Assembly (NCBI GenBank): GCA_963809825.1
Contig: CAWELJ010000014.1
Span: forward strand, 68,554 to 132,553
Length of the DNA stretch: 64,000 bases
Direction: 5' to 3'
From: Bog-473 sp963809825
Lineage (GTDB): Bacteria > Actinomycetota > Acidimicrobiia > Acidimicrobiales > RAAP-2
Part shown: positions 1 through 9,021 of the stretch, in pieces
How positions within the stretch are numbered: the first letter of the stretch is position 1
Layout of the letters: the number at the start of each line of letters is the position of its first letter
Made by a program: the position numbers and the translations under genes
The notes under the pieces: generated by a model
Database searches by the model: none
Seen by the model: the letters and a program-made list of their open reading frames with translations, nothing else
Told to the model about the DNA's origin: nothing

Positions 1-457
1 AGCCGGCGTTCTCCGGTTCGGTCATGGAGAAGCCCGACTGCATCGTCCCCTCGACGAGTGGGAGGAGCCACTTCTTCTTCTGTTCCTCGCTGCCGTACTT
101 GACCAGGATGGTCTGGTTGCCCGAATTCGGGGCCACCACGCCGAAGAGCGCTGCCGCCCCCACGGCGTAGGCGAGAATCTCGTTCATGTAGGCGTGCGCC
201 ATGAAGTCGATGCCCATGCCGCCGTACTCGGGGGGGAGGTGGGGTGCCCACAGTCCCTCGGCCTTCACCTTCTCCTGGATCTGGAGCCGCAGCGCCTTGG
301 CTTCGGCGCGCTCGGCATCGGTGACGTTGCTGCCCCGGGCATGCCAGAGGAGCGACTCGTTGGGCAGGATCTTCTCGTTGACGATGCGGGCGGTGCGGAG
401 CCGGATGTCGTTGATGTCGTCACTCAGCCCGGCAATGGGCGTCACGTTGATGGGCAT
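1..457 (-). CDS. Acyl-CoA dehydrogenase, N-terminal part (runs off window edge)
   Basis: The reverse strand from an ATG at 457 reads 152 residues to the window edge with no stop. It matches the N-terminal helical domain of acyl-CoA dehydrogenases: an early LPPEYGG-type segment, an alternating helical core, then KYGSEEQKKKWL and the FSMTEPENAG flavin-contact motif. These FAD enzymes introduce the alpha-beta double bond into acyl-CoAs and pass electrons to ETF. The catalytic C-terminal half lies outside the window. It is transcribed the same way as the NDH-2 gene that ends at 499, only about 40 bases away, so the two may be co-transcribed. The substrate cannot be told from this part. Confidence 0.85.
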   Translation of the reverse strand, partial: MPINVTPIAGLSDDINDIRLRTARIVNEKILPNESLLWHARGSNVTDAERAEAKALRLQIQEKVKAEGLWAPHLPPEYGGMGIDFMAHAYMNEILAYAVGAAALFGVVAPNSGNQTILVKYGSEEQKKKWLLPLVEGTMQSGFSMTEPENAG

Positions 458-498
458 GGATCGGTCCCCCGTGGGTCTTCGTCTCTCAGGCTCGAACC

Positions 499-1818
499 TT
501 ACGCAGATTCTCTGGCCCGCTTCGACCCGGCCACCCAGCGCCCGATCAGGGCCCGCTCGTAGCGGCCGCGCCCGACGAAGCTGACCACCCAGCGGGCCAG
601 CGCGCCGAACCGGTTCTTGAAGCCGGTGAGGAAGGTGATGTGCACCACGAGCCAGAGCAACCAGCCGATGAACCCTCCGACCCGCAGCGGCCCGACCTTG
701 GCCACGGCCCGGAAACGGGAGATCACGGCCAACGTCCCGAGGTCGCGGTAGCGGAACGGCCGCGAAGGCTTGCCCTCCAGCCGCCGCACGATCGTGTGCG
801 CCGCGTGGGCGCCCGACTGCATGGCCACCTCGGCCACACCCGGCAGGTCGTCGAGGGTCATCAGGTCGCCCACCACGAAGATCTCCGGATGCCCCGGCAC
901 CGAGCAGTCCGGCCGCACCGGGATCCGCCCCAGGCGGTCGGTCTCGACGCCTGCGGCCACCGCGAGGTGCGCACCCAGCCCGGAGGCGCGGGTGCCGGCC
1001 GCCCAGACCTTGGTGGCGGCCGGGATCCGCTCCGTCCCCCCGTCACGCTTCGTGATCTCCACGCCCCGGTCGTTCAGGTCGGTCACCATGGCGCCGAGGT
1101 GGATCTCGACCCCCATGCGGGTGAGGTCGTGCGCGGTCATGCGCGACAGGCGGGGACCCATTGCGCTGACCAGCCCGTCGGTCCCCTCGACCAGGACGAC
1201 GCGGGTCTCGTGCGGGTCGATCCTGCGGTAGTTGTGCCGGAGCGCACGCCGCGAGAGCTCCTTGAGCTGTCCGGCCATCTCGACCCCGGTCGGGCCTCCT
1301 CCCACGACGACGAACGTCATCAGTCGCCGGCGCTCCTGCTCGTCCGGCTCGGCCTCGGCCAGCTCGAAGGCGCCGAAGATCTGGCCCCGCAGGGCGAGGG
1401 CGTCGTCGAGCGACTTCACGCCCGACGCGGCGCGGCGGAACTCGTCGTGCCCGAAATACGAGGTCGTCGCGCCGCCGGCGACGATCAGGCTGTCGTAGCC
1501 GATGGTCAGGGGTTTGCCGAATTCGTCGGCGTGCACCTCCCGGGACCCCACGTCGATGCGCTGCACCTCGGCCAGCACGACGCGGAACGAGGGGTAGTTC
1601 CGCAGCACGTCCCGTATGGCGGGCGCGATCTGGCCCTCCGAGAGGATTCCCGTGGCGACCTGGTAGAGCAGCGGCTGGAACAGGTGGTGGTTCGTGCGGT
1701 CGATCAGCGTCACGCGTACCGGTGCCCGCTTCAGGGCGCGGGAGGCGAAGAGGCCGCCGAAGCCGCACCCGATGATCACGACGTGGTGCCGGGTGTCGGT
1801 CCCGTCGTATCCGGTCAC
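499..1818 (-). CDS. ndh: Type II NADH dehydrogenase (NDH-2), FAD-dependent
   Basis: 439 residues from a GTG at 1818. The first dinucleotide-binding motif, GCGFGG, is at residues 17-22 (FAD) and the second, GGGPTG, at 173-178 (NADH). A VGD motif follows near residue 305. The C-terminal part is hydrophobic and basic (WLLWLVVHITFL region) and probably anchors it to the inner face of the membrane. The enzyme oxidises NADH and reduces quinone without pumping protons. The start overlaps the stop of the upstream Nudix gene as GTGA, so translation is coupled. The frame is open much further upstream, but those residues are low-complexity and read through the Nudix gene. Confidence 0.9.
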   Translation of the reverse strand: MTGYDGTDTRHHVVIIGCGFGGLFASRALKRAPVRVTLIDRTNHHLFQPLLYQVATGILSEGQIAPAIRDVLRNYPSFRVVLAEVQRIDVGSREVHADEFGKPLTIGYDSLIVAGGATTSYFGHDEFRRAASGVKSLDDALALRGQIFGAFELAEAEPDEQERRRLMTFVVVGGGPTGVEMAGQLKELSRRALRHNYRRIDPHETRVVLVEGTDGLVSAMGPRLSRMTAHDLTRMGVEIHLGAMVTDLNDRGVEITKRDGGTERIPAATKVWAAGTRASGLGAHLAVAAGVETDRLGRIPVRPDCSVPGHPEIFVVGDLMTLDDLPGVAEVAMQSGAHAAHTIVRRLEGKPSRPFRYRDLGTLAVISRFRAVAKVGPLRVGGFIGWLLWLVVHITFLTGFKNRFGALARWVVSFVGRGRYERALIGRWVAGSKRARESA

Positions 1819-2237
1819 AGCAGGGTATCCACCACGGTCTGCACGTAGAGCGCCAGGGGCATGTCCCGGATCTCCTCGAGTGTGAACCAGCCGACGGCAT
1901 CCGTCGTGCCCTCCGCCTCGGGCCGCAGCGTCCCTTCCCACGACTCCACCCGGTAGATCAGGCGCACGGTGTGCAGGCTCGTCCCGTCCGGGATCGTGCG
2001 CACGTCGGAGAGGACCTCGAGCAGCGGGCCGAGTGACACCGTCAGTCCCGACTCCTCCTCCATCTCGCGGCGCAGGGAGTCCGGTGGGCTCTCGCCGTGC
2101 TGGACGCCGCCGCCGGGGAGGAACCAGCGACCGCGCAGGGTGAGGGCGGACGAGGCCCGGGCCAGGAGGAGGCGCCCCTCGGCGTCCCGGGCCACCCCGT
2201 ATGCGGCGATCCGCTGGCGCTGCTTGTCGGTCGGCAC
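1815..2237 (-). CDS. Nudix hydrolase
   Basis: 140 residues from a GTG at 2237, chosen because the conserved region (AAYGVARDAEGRLLLAR) begins about ten residues later and a divergent gene starts at 2346. The Nudix box is complete at residues 43-65, with glycine at 43, glutamate at 49 and the REMEEESGL motif at 57-65. These supply the Mg2+-binding glutamates that cleave a nucleoside diphosphate linked to another group. The substrate cannot be predicted. It is the first gene of a pair with ndh, overlapping it by four bases. Confidence 0.85.
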   Translation of the reverse strand: MPTDKQRQRIAAYGVARDAEGRLLLARASSALTLRGRWFLPGGGVQHGESPPDSLRREMEEESGLTVSLGPLLEVLSDVRTIPDGTSLHTVRLIYRVESWEGTLRPEAEGTTDAVGWFTLEEIRDMPLALYVQTVVDTLL

Positions 2238-2345
2238 GGGGGGAATGCTGGCCCCCGCCCGGGCTGCCCGCCAACTCCGCCGGAAACTACCCTGGCCCCG
2301 GCCCCCGGCGACGACACCGGCGGGCGGAGGAAGGGGAGTGCGCAC

Positions 2346-2813
2346 ATGGACACCGCGGCCGAACTCGAGGCCATTCGACGCCTCAAGTACGCGTACTTCA
2401 GGAGGCTCGACCTCAAGCAATTCGAAGATCTGGCGCTGCTCCTCACCGAGGATGCCACCACGTCCTACGAGGACGGCAAGACGGTGCTCGAGGGCCGGGC
2501 GGCCATCGCGTCGTGGCTGTCGGCCGTCCTGGGCGACAGGGGTATCGTCACCGAGCACCACGGCCATCATCCCGAGATCACCTTCACGTCGGACACCACG
2601 GCAGAGGGGATCTGGTACCTCCAGGACCGCGTCATCGTGCCGGCGGCCGACGTCGAGATCGCAGGGACGGCCTTCTACGACGACCGCTACCGCCTGACCG
2701 GGGAGGGGTGGCGCATCGCACACACGGGCTATACCCGCGTCTTCGAGGAACACCGCACGCACTCCACGTGGGAGGTGCGGTCGTTCACCTCTCGCTTCGA
2801 CGAGCCGGGTTGA
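2346..2813 (+). CDS. SnoaL-like (NTF2-fold) protein
   Basis: 155 residues from an ATG preceded by a good ribosome site (GAAGGGGAG, spacing about 6). The pattern is that of the SnoaL_4/NTF2-like alpha+beta barrel: an N-terminal helix containing RRLKYAYFRRLD, an LLTEDATTSYEDGKTVLEG segment, the HHGHHPEI strand and a C-terminal YDDRYRLTGEGWRIAHTGYTR hairpin. Members include dehydratases, cyclases and isomerases of polyketide or steroid degradation, but many are uncharacterised. It is divergent from the Nudix gene and convergent with the aldo/keto reductase. The family is clear; the reaction is not. Confidence 0.75.
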   Translation: MDTAAELEAIRRLKYAYFRRLDLKQFEDLALLLTEDATTSYEDGKTVLEGRAAIASWLSAVLGDRGIVTEHHGHHPEITFTSDTTAEGIWYLQDRVIVPAADVEIAGTAFYDDRYRLTGEGWRIAHTGYTRVFEEHRTHSTWEVRSFTSRFDEPG

Positions 2814-2822
2814 CCCCCCGGG

Positions 2823-3824
2823 CTACATGTCCGCCCGGCTGGGCGGGCTGAAGGTGAAGCCGGGATCGAAGAGTGTGGCCGGCCCGAGTGCCTTCTCCAA
2901 CGCTTCGACGAAATCCGGTTCGAGGTCCAACTCGAGCGCCTTCACGTTCTCGGCGATCTGCTCGGGCCGGCTGGCCCCCACGATGGCACTGCTGACGTTC
3001 TGGTTCTGCAGCACCCACGCCAGGGCCACGGAGGCCGGGGTGTAGCCGGCCTCGCGGCACAGGGCGGCATAGTCCTGCACGGGCTCGAGCACGTCGTCGC
3101 GCAGGAGCCAGCTCATCTCACCGCCCTCGGGTCCAGTCGCCCGCGTGCCCGCCGGCGGCGTCGCGCCGGGCAGGTACTTGCCCGTCAGGATGCCCTGGGC
3201 GAGCGGCGACCACACGATCTGGCTCACGCCCTCGTTCTGGCACAGCGGGACCACCTCGGCCTCGATCACCCGCCAGATCATGGAGTACTGGGGCTGATTG
3301 GAGACGATCCGGTCGAAGCCCATTTCGTCGGCCAGCCGCAGGGCATCTTCGATCTGGGTGGCCGTCCACTCCGAGACCCCCACGTAGTGCACCTTGCCTT
3401 GGCGGACGAGGTCGTCGAAGGCCTGCAGGGTCTCCTCGAGCGGGGCCTCGTAGTCGAACCGGTGGGCCTGGAGCAGGTCGACGTGGTCGGTCTGCAGCCG
3501 CTCCAGCGACGCGTGCAGCGACTCCATGATGTGCTTGCGCGACAGGCCACGATTGTTGGGGTTCGGGCCCGTCGGCCAGTAGACCTTCGTGAAGATCTCG
3601 ATGGAATCGCGCGCCACCCCCTCGAGGGCACGGCCGAGCACCGTCTCGGCCTGTCCCAGCGCATAGACGTCTGCCGTGTCGAACGTCGTGATCCCCGCGT
3701 CGAGGGCGGCTCTCACGCACGCCCGGGCCATGTCCTCCTGAATCTGGCTCCCGTGCGTGATCCAGTTGCCGTACGAGAGGGAGGAGACGAGCATGCCGGA
3801 GCGGCCGAGGTGGCGGTAGTCCAT
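2823..3824 (-). CDS. Aldo/keto reductase, Kv-beta-like subfamily
   Basis: 333 residues, full length for the superfamily. The catalytic tetrad is visible as Asp49, Tyr54, Lys80 and His121. The NADPH-binding part has SPLAQGILTGKY and the C-terminal SSAIVGASRPEQIAENV signature of the Kv-beta-like (AKR6/AKR11-type) subgroup. It should reduce aldehydes or ketones with NADPH in the cytosol. The start codon overlaps, head to head, the longest possible reading of the ArfB-like gene on the other strand, so any promoters there are compact. Confidence 0.85.
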   Translation of the reverse strand: MDYRHLGRSGMLVSSLSYGNWITHGSQIQEDMARACVRAALDAGITTFDTADVYALGQAETVLGRALEGVARDSIEIFTKVYWPTGPNPNNRGLSRKHIMESLHASLERLQTDHVDLLQAHRFDYEAPLEETLQAFDDLVRQGKVHYVGVSEWTATQIEDALRLADEMGFDRIVSNQPQYSMIWRVIEAEVVPLCQNEGVSQIVWSPLAQGILTGKYLPGATPPAGTRATGPEGGEMSWLLRDDVLEPVQDYAALCREAGYTPASVALAWVLQNQNVSSAIVGASRPEQIAENVKALELDLEPDFVEALEKALGPATLFDPGFTFSPPSRADM

Positions 3825-3861
3825 GCACCCGAGCGTAACCGGCTCCTCCTACGCTCGTCTC

Positions 3862-4284
3862 GTGGCCAGAGAGGAAACGCTGCACGTGCGCCGGGGGCTC
3901 GACCTGCCGCTGGCCGAGATCTCGTGGCGCGCCACGACGTCGGGCGGACCGGGTGGCCAACACGCGAACCGCGCGCTCAGCCGGGTCGAGGTCCAGTTCG
4001 ACGTCGAGCGTTCCGTGACGCTCGGCCCGCGCCAACGGGCCCGATTGCTCGACCGCCTCGGCCCCACCGTGCGGGCGAGCGCGTCGGAGTCACGCTCCCA
4101 GGCGCGCAACCGCCAGCTGGCGCTCGAGCGGCTGGCTTCGAAACTCAGTGCGGGGCTGCGCGACCAAGCTCCCCGCCGTGCCACCCGGCCGACGAAGAGC
4201 TCGCAGGTGCGACGGGTGGAGCAGAAACGCCACCGCGCGCAGACCAAGCAGACACGGAGGGCGCCCCGGCCCGACGAGGACTGA
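3862..4284 (+). CDS. arfB: ArfB/YaeJ-like peptidyl-tRNA hydrolase (GGQ domain)
   Basis: 140 residues from a GTG at 3862. The catalytic GGQ motif sits at residues 31-33 in SGGPGGQHANR. The C-terminal tail is very basic (RVEQKRHRAQTKQTRR) and in ArfB this tail enters the empty mRNA channel. The family rescues ribosomes stalled on non-stop mRNA. An in-frame ATG at 3823 exists, but it adds 13 unconserved residues and overlaps the start of the divergent aldo/keto reductase gene, so the GTG is preferred. The symbol rests on domain and tail. Confidence 0.8.
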   Translation: MAREETLHVRRGLDLPLAEISWRATTSGGPGGQHANRALSRVEVQFDVERSVTLGPRQRARLLDRLGPTVRASASESRSQARNRQLALERLASKLSAGLRDQAPRRATRPTKSSQVRRVEQKRHRAQTKQTRRAPRPDED

Positions 4285-4294
4285 GACGGGGAGT

Positions 4295-5227
4295 TCAGGC
4301 GGTGAAGGCGAAGCGCGACAGCGCCGGGCCGAGGTCCCCGTCGAGCCGGGCCAGCAACTCGGGGTCCTCGTCGGCCCGCGGTCCCCGCAGCGCGGTCAGC
4401 GCGGCGTAGCCCTGGGCGACCAGCGTGGCGTCCTCCGACCCCGCGTCGGCCAGGCCCAGGTCGCTCGAGTGGGGGAACGGGGATCCCACCGTCAACACGA
4501 TTTGGCCCTTCTCCTCGGGCTCGCCCTCCATGATGGAGCGCGCCGCCTCGGCTGCGGCCGGTCCCTCGATCTCCTCACGGTTCGGTGCGTCCCATGCCCC
4601 CGGGCCGCGGGCGGACTTGATCAGGCCCGCGCCGCTCACCCGGGCCCAGCGCACGCCACGGATCTCCTCGGGCGGCAGGTGCGGCACGTTCAGGTTGAGC
4701 ACCGTCCGCGCCGGGGCGGCCGCGAGCATCGGGATGAGCGCCACCGCCAGGTCCGCCGCCGACTCCCAGGGATCAGGCTCGACCCCGACGCGCAACGAGA
4801 CCGCCAGCGCACTGATCCCGAGCTGGCTCGCGGTCAGTGCGGCGCCGACCGTGCCCGAGTGCAGCACCGAACGGCCGACGTTGACGCCGTGGTTGATGCC
4901 GGAGAGGACCAGGTCCGGCTTGGGCCCCACCGCCCCGAGGGCACCGGCGATCACCGACAACGCCGGCGGCGCGTCGAGCCCGTAGGCCTCGACACCCTCA
5001 GCCCCCTCCACGATGGCGCGCTGATAGGTGATCGTCGTCCGGTCCGTCACCGAGCCGACGGCGGCACTGGCGCCGCTGAAGTTGGAGCTCGGTGCCACGA
5101 CGATGATCTCGTGCGCAGGGGTCGGCCCGTCGGACCCTGCAGCGGCCGCCCACGCGACGAGCGCCCTGGTCAGTGCAGCCAGCCCCGGCGCTCCCACTCC
5201 GTCGTCGTTGGTGACGAGAATCCTCAC
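4295..5227 (-). CDS. surE: 5'/3'-nucleotidase SurE
   Basis: 310 residues. The N-terminus, MRILVTNDDGVGAPGL, is the SurE signature. Metal ligands are Asp8, Asp9, Ser51 (in SSNFSGAS) and Asn112 (in SGINHGVNVG). SurE is a cytosolic metal-dependent phosphatase that removes phosphate from nucleoside monophosphates and short polyphosphates. The protein is longer than the E. coli enzyme because of a C-terminal extension after residue 250. It is convergent with the ArfB-like gene. Confidence 0.9.
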   Translation of the reverse strand: MRILVTNDDGVGAPGLAALTRALVAWAAAAGSDGPTPAHEIIVVAPSSNFSGASAAVGSVTDRTTITYQRAIVEGAEGVEAYGLDAPPALSVIAGALGAVGPKPDLVLSGINHGVNVGRSVLHSGTVGAALTASQLGISALAVSLRVGVEPDPWESAADLAVALIPMLAAAPARTVLNLNVPHLPPEEIRGVRWARVSGAGLIKSARGPGAWDAPNREEIEGPAAAEAARSIMEGEPEEKGQIVLTVGSPFPHSSDLGLADAGSEDATLVAQGYAALTALRGPRADEDPELLARLDGDLGPALSRFAFTA

Positions 5228-5367
5228 GTGCGCCCACCCTACCGGTCGCCGCCCGCGACCTCCGAGCCCGTCACCTCGTGTTGGCCCCCCTGTTACCGGG
5301 GCTTCACCGCAGTGGCCGGAGCCCCCTCACCCCTTCTCTCGCCCTGGTCTGCTTCAATTCACTCGCA

Positions 5368-6312
5368 ATGCCGACCCGCACGCCCAGAATCTCCGTCGCC
5401 TCGCCCACGGGCCAGCAGTGGCGCATCGGGCACGGCCGCCAGGAGGTGATCGTGTGCGAGGTCGGCGCCACCCTGCGTGCCTATGCGATCGGGGACCTCG
5501 CGGTGATCGACGGCTTCGGTCCCGACGAATGGTCCCATTCGGGCCGGGGGCAGGTGCTCGCCCCCTGGCCCAACCGGTTGGCCGACGGCCGCTACGAGTT
5601 CAACGGGGTGCGGGCCCAGGCCGCTCTCGACGAGCCCGAGCGGCGCAACGCCATCCACGGCCTCGTGCGCTGGCTCCCCTGGACGCTCCAGACCCGGCAC
5701 CAGAACCAGCTCTCCCTCCGCCTCCAGCTGCATCCCCAACCGGGCTACCCGTTCTCGCTCCTGCTCGAGCTCGAGTACCACGTCGGCCGGGACGGCCTGA
5801 CCGTGACGACGCGCGCGCAGTCGCTCGACGAGGGGCCGATCCCCTTCGGTCTGGGGTTCCACCCCTATCTCACGGCCGGGCCCGAGACGGTCGACGGGGC
5901 GATCCTGCACGTTCCGGCGCGCCACACGCTCGACCTCGACGACCGTGGCTTGCCCACCGGGGCGCTCACGCCGGTGGAGGGCTCCCACCGCGATTTCACC
6001 ACCTCGCGTTTCGTCGGCCCGGCCGTGCTGGACACTGCGTACACGACGCTGCAACGCGACGCCGACGGCAAGGCCCGGGCCAGCCTCGATGCGCCGGGCG
6101 GCGTCACCGGGGCCACGCTCTGGGTGGACCAGGGGTTTCCCTATCTCATGGTCTACACCGGCGACACGCTGCCAGAGGTGCAGCGCCGCCGTCGCGCCGT
6201 GGCGATAGAACCCATGACCTGCCCGCCCAACGCGCTGCGCACCGGCAAGGACGTCATCGATCTCCAGCCCGGCACCGGATGGACGGCGCGCTGGGGGATC
6301 ACCCCCCGGTGA
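5368..6312 (+). CDS. Aldose 1-epimerase (galactose mutarotase-like)
   Basis: 314 residues from an ATG at 5368; an earlier in-frame ATG at 5278 adds 30 unconserved residues. The family pattern is clear: PWPNRLADGRYEFNG, then AIHGLVR with the conserved histidine, FGLGFHPYL with the second histidine, and a C-terminal IEPMTCPPNAL with the catalytic glutamate. It interconverts alpha and beta anomers of hexoses or a related sugar. The sugar specificity is not visible. The next gene, an SDR, starts 10 bases downstream, so the two probably share a transcript. Confidence 0.85.
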   Translation: MPTRTPRISVASPTGQQWRIGHGRQEVIVCEVGATLRAYAIGDLAVIDGFGPDEWSHSGRGQVLAPWPNRLADGRYEFNGVRAQAALDEPERRNAIHGLVRWLPWTLQTRHQNQLSLRLQLHPQPGYPFSLLLELEYHVGRDGLTVTTRAQSLDEGPIPFGLGFHPYLTAGPETVDGAILHVPARHTLDLDDRGLPTGALTPVEGSHRDFTTSRFVGPAVLDTAYTTLQRDADGKARASLDAPGGVTGATLWVDQGFPYLMVYTGDTLPEVQRRRRAVAIEPMTCPPNALRTGKDVIDLQPGTGWTARWGITPR

Positions 6313-6322
6313 GCACACGGCG

Positions 6323-7063
6323 ATGAGCGCCGCCCCGCTCGAGGGACAGGTCGTCGCGGTCACGGGCTCGTCCAGCGGGATCGGCGCCGCCACGGCGCGG
6401 GCCTTCGCCGATGCCGGCGCAGCCGTACTGGTGAACTCCTCGCGCACGGTTGCCGAGGGGGAAGCAGTGGCGGCCGCGCTGCCAGATGCCCTGTACCTGC
6501 AGGGTGACGTCACGGATCCCGCGTTCGGTGACCGCCTGGTGTCCGCCGCCCTCGACCGGTGGGGTCGCCTCGACACACTGGTCAACAACGCGGGGACCAC
6601 TGCGCTGATACCGCACCAGGACCTGGCGGCGGCCTCGGTCGACGTCTGGCGGCGAATCTTCGAGGTGAACGTGTTCGGCACCTGGGCCGTGTCGGTCGCC
6701 GCCATGCCGGCACTGCGTGAGGCCCGCGGCTCCATCGTCAACGTCGCATCCGTCGCCGGCCTTCGACCGACCGGCTCCTCCATCCCCTACGCCGCGAGCA
6801 AGGCGGCGCTCAATCACCTGACCGTGCTCCTGGCCAAGGTCGTCGGTCCCGAGGTCAGGGTCAACGCCGTGGCACCGGGTCTGATCGACACCCCGTGGAC
6901 CGAGGACTGGGACTTCGTGCGCGACGCCGTCCGCCAGGTCGCCCCGCTGCGGCGCTCGGGCCAGCCCCGGGACGTGGCCGAGGTGATCGTGGCGCTGGCC
7001 GGTGCCGCGTACGTGACCGGGCAGGTCGTGGCCGTCGACGGCGGTCTGACCATCGCCACCTGA
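6323..7063 (+). CDS. SDR-family oxidoreductase
   Basis: 246 residues, the classical short-chain dehydrogenase length. The cofactor motif TGSSSGIG is at residues 14-21, NNAG at 88-91, and the catalytic Ser143, Tyr156 and Lys160 are all present, with a C-terminal VTGQVVAVDGG. It is an NAD(P)-dependent alcohol/ketone oxidoreductase of unknown substrate. The gene starts 10 bases after the aldose-1-epimerase-like gene, which suggests a sugar or polyol substrate, but that is inference. Confidence 0.85.
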   Translation: MSAAPLEGQVVAVTGSSSGIGAATARAFADAGAAVLVNSSRTVAEGEAVAAALPDALYLQGDVTDPAFGDRLVSAALDRWGRLDTLVNNAGTTALIPHQDLAAASVDVWRRIFEVNVFGTWAVSVAAMPALREARGSIVNVASVAGLRPTGSSIPYAASKAALNHLTVLLAKVVGPEVRVNAVAPGLIDTPWTEDWDFVRDAVRQVAPLRRSGQPRDVAEVIVALAGAAYVTGQVVAVDGGLTIAT

Positions 7064-7068
7064 ACGGC

Positions 7069-8001
7069 TCAGGCCGGCGGGGTCACCATCCAGCGCACGG
7101 CCGCCGAGAGGGCGCGGGCGAGCGGCGTCACCGCCGCCGTGTCGACGAAGAGGTCGAGCGGTCGCGCCAGGGACAGCCCGAGCTCGCCGCGGGCCCAGTC
7201 CGGGAGCACCCCGACCGAGGCCGCCAGCACCAACGAGTAGACGGCGCGCTCGGTGGGACGCCGGGCCACGCCGCGCACGAGCCAGTCCCGAGCCGCACGG
7301 GCCTGTGGCCCGGCATGGAGGTCGGGCCGCACCCGCAGCAGGTAGCTCTCCACCTCGTCGACGGAGCGCGGCGCCCAGGTCGCTCCGAGGGCGTAGGCGA
7401 CGGGAGCCACCTCCTCGTAGTAGCCGTCACACTGCTCGGGGGTGAGGGGCACGTTCCCGTAGCGGCGCGCCGAGGCCAGGAAGCTCGAGACCTCGGCGAC
7501 GTGGATGAAGGTGACCAGCTCGGGATCGTCGGCCGAGTACGGGCGCCCGTCGGGCGCCGTTCCCTTGACCCGCCGGTGCACCCGCTGCACCTGGGCGATG
7601 GCCGCCTCCGCCTCGGCGGTCGTGCCGAACGTCGTGGCGGCGACGAAGGCGGCCGTGCGCCGGAGCCGGCCCAGCGGGTCCTCCCGGTAGCCCGAATGAT
7701 CGGCCACGCCCGCAATGGCCAGCGGATGGAGCATCTGGAGGAGGAGCGCGCTGACGCCGCCGATGAGCATGGAGGGCAGGTCGGCATGCACGAGGCGCGC
7801 CACGCCGTCGGGCGCCAGGTAGGCGTCGTCCGGATCGGTGGCGATCGCCTGCGGCTCCTCGTTGATCCCGATGGCCCGCCGCACGTTGCGTGCCATGTCA
7901 CCCCGTACGGGCGACGCCAGGCCGCCCACCAGCCGCAGCGGGGCCACGGCGACGGCGCCGCCCAGGGAGGCGGCACGCTCGACGGGGTTCAGGGGACTCA
8001 T
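7069..8001 (-). CDS. DUF2236 / MpaB-like oxygenase family protein
   Basis: 310 residues from an ATG at 8001. It shows the DUF2236 pattern: GDMARNVRRAIGI, DLPSMLIGGVSALLLQMLHP, ADHSGYREDPLGRLRRTAAF, and a conserved histidine in TFIHVAEVSSF. The family includes a fungal mycophenolate-pathway enzyme and a latex-clearing-type haem oxygenase fold, so an oxidative haem function is possible. In actinobacteria nearly all members are uncharacterised. The gene ends five bases from the convergent SDR gene. Confidence 0.75.
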   Translation of the reverse strand: MSPLNPVERAASLGGAVAVAPLRLVGGLASPVRGDMARNVRRAIGINEEPQAIATDPDDAYLAPDGVARLVHADLPSMLIGGVSALLLQMLHPLAIAGVADHSGYREDPLGRLRRTAAFVAATTFGTTAEAEAAIAQVQRVHRRVKGTAPDGRPYSADDPELVTFIHVAEVSSFLASARRYGNVPLTPEQCDGYYEEVAPVAYALGATWAPRSVDEVESYLLRVRPDLHAGPQARAARDWLVRGVARRPTERAVYSLVLAASVGVLPDWARGELGLSLARPLDLFVDTAAVTPLARALSAAVRWMVTPPA

Positions 8002-8034
8002 GCGCTGAGCTTGGCACGTGGCAGAGTGCTGTCC

Positions 8035-9021
8035 ATGCGCTTCGTCGTCGTGGGGGCCGGTGCAATCGGGGGCGCAGTCGGCGCCCGTCTCTACCAGAAG
8101 GGCTTCGACGTCACCCTGGTGGCCCGGGGCGAGCACGGCAGCGCCCTGCGCTCGGGCCTGGTCCTCGAGGCGCCCGACGACACGGTGACCCTCCCGATCG
8201 CGGCGGTCTCCGATCCTGCCGAGGTGGCGTGGGACGAGCACGCGGCAGACGACACCGTCGTGCTGCTGGCCGTGAAGGGACAGCACACCGAGCATGCGCT
8301 CACGCAGCTCACGGTGGCGCCCCCGTCCACGCCGGTGGTCTGCATGCAGAACGGTGTGGAGAACGAGCGCCGGGCGCTGCGCCACTTCGCCAACACGTTC
8401 GCCATGTGTGTGATGTGCCCCGCCACCCAGCTGCGCCCCGGCGTCGTCCAACTGCACTCGGCGCCCGTCTCGGGGATGCTCGACCTGGGCCGCTTCCCCG
8501 CCGGCCTCGACGACCTCGGCCAGGGCATCGCCGACGCCGTCGCCACCACGTCGTTCCAGTCGGTCGCCCGACCCGACATCATGCGCTGGAAGTACCGCAA
8601 GCTGCTCATGAACCTGGCCAACGCGGTCGAGGCGCTCTGCGGCCCCGCGGGCCGGTTCAGCGCGCTGGCGAAAGCGGCACAGCGCGAGGGCAGTGCGGTC
8701 CTCGCTGCGGCGGGCATCGACGTGGCCAGCTCCGAGGAGGACCGTGCCCGCCGCGCCGACAACTTGCAGCTGTCGCCGACCGAGTCGGGCGCGTGGCAGG
8801 GCGGGTCGAGTTGGCAGAGCCTGGCCCGAGGGGCCGGCTCCATCGAGGCCGAGTTCCTCAACGGGGAGATCGTGTTGCTGGGCCGGCTCCACGGCGTGGC
8901 GACGCCGGTGAATGCGTTGTTGCAGCGTCTCGCCGTCCGCGCCGCAGTCGAGGGTGCGCCTCCCGGCTCGTGGCGGGTCGAGGATCTGAGCGCGCTGGCG
9001 GGGGTGCCCCATGGCGGGTGA
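8035..9021 (+). CDS. Ketopantoate reductase family protein (ApbA/PanE-like)
   Basis: 328 residues from an ATG at 8035. The nucleotide-binding GAGAIGG is at residues 7-13, and VCMQNGVENE and the RWKYRKLLMNLANAVEALCG segment carry the conserved Lys/Asn of the family. Ketopantoate reductase makes pantoate for coenzyme A with NADPH. The family also holds many paralogues acting on other 2-oxo acids, so panE is not assigned. The 3' end overlaps the start of the next gene by 11 bases. Confidence 0.75.
   Translation: MRFVVVGAGAIGGAVGARLYQKGFDVTLVARGEHGSALRSGLVLEAPDDTVTLPIAAVSDPAEVAWDEHAADDTVVLLAVKGQHTEHALTQLTVAPPSTPVVCMQNGVENERRALRHFANTFAMCVMCPATQLRPGVVQLHSAPVSGMLDLGRFPAGLDDLGQGIADAVATTSFQSVARPDIMRWKYRKLLMNLANAVEALCGPAGRFSALAKAAQREGSAVLAAAGIDVASSEEDRARRADNLQLSPTESGAWQGGSSWQSLARGAGSIEAEFLNGEIVLLGRLHGVATPVNALLQRLAVRAAVEGAPPGSWRVEDLSALAGVPHGG

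Noticed and set aside
640..1848. Long open frames opposite NDH-2 (and similarly 10,004-12,040, 22,945-25,296, 48,195-50,096)
   Set aside because: They mirror well-recognised genes, are Arg/Pro/Gly-rich, and show no family motif. High-GC DNA gives such frames by chance.
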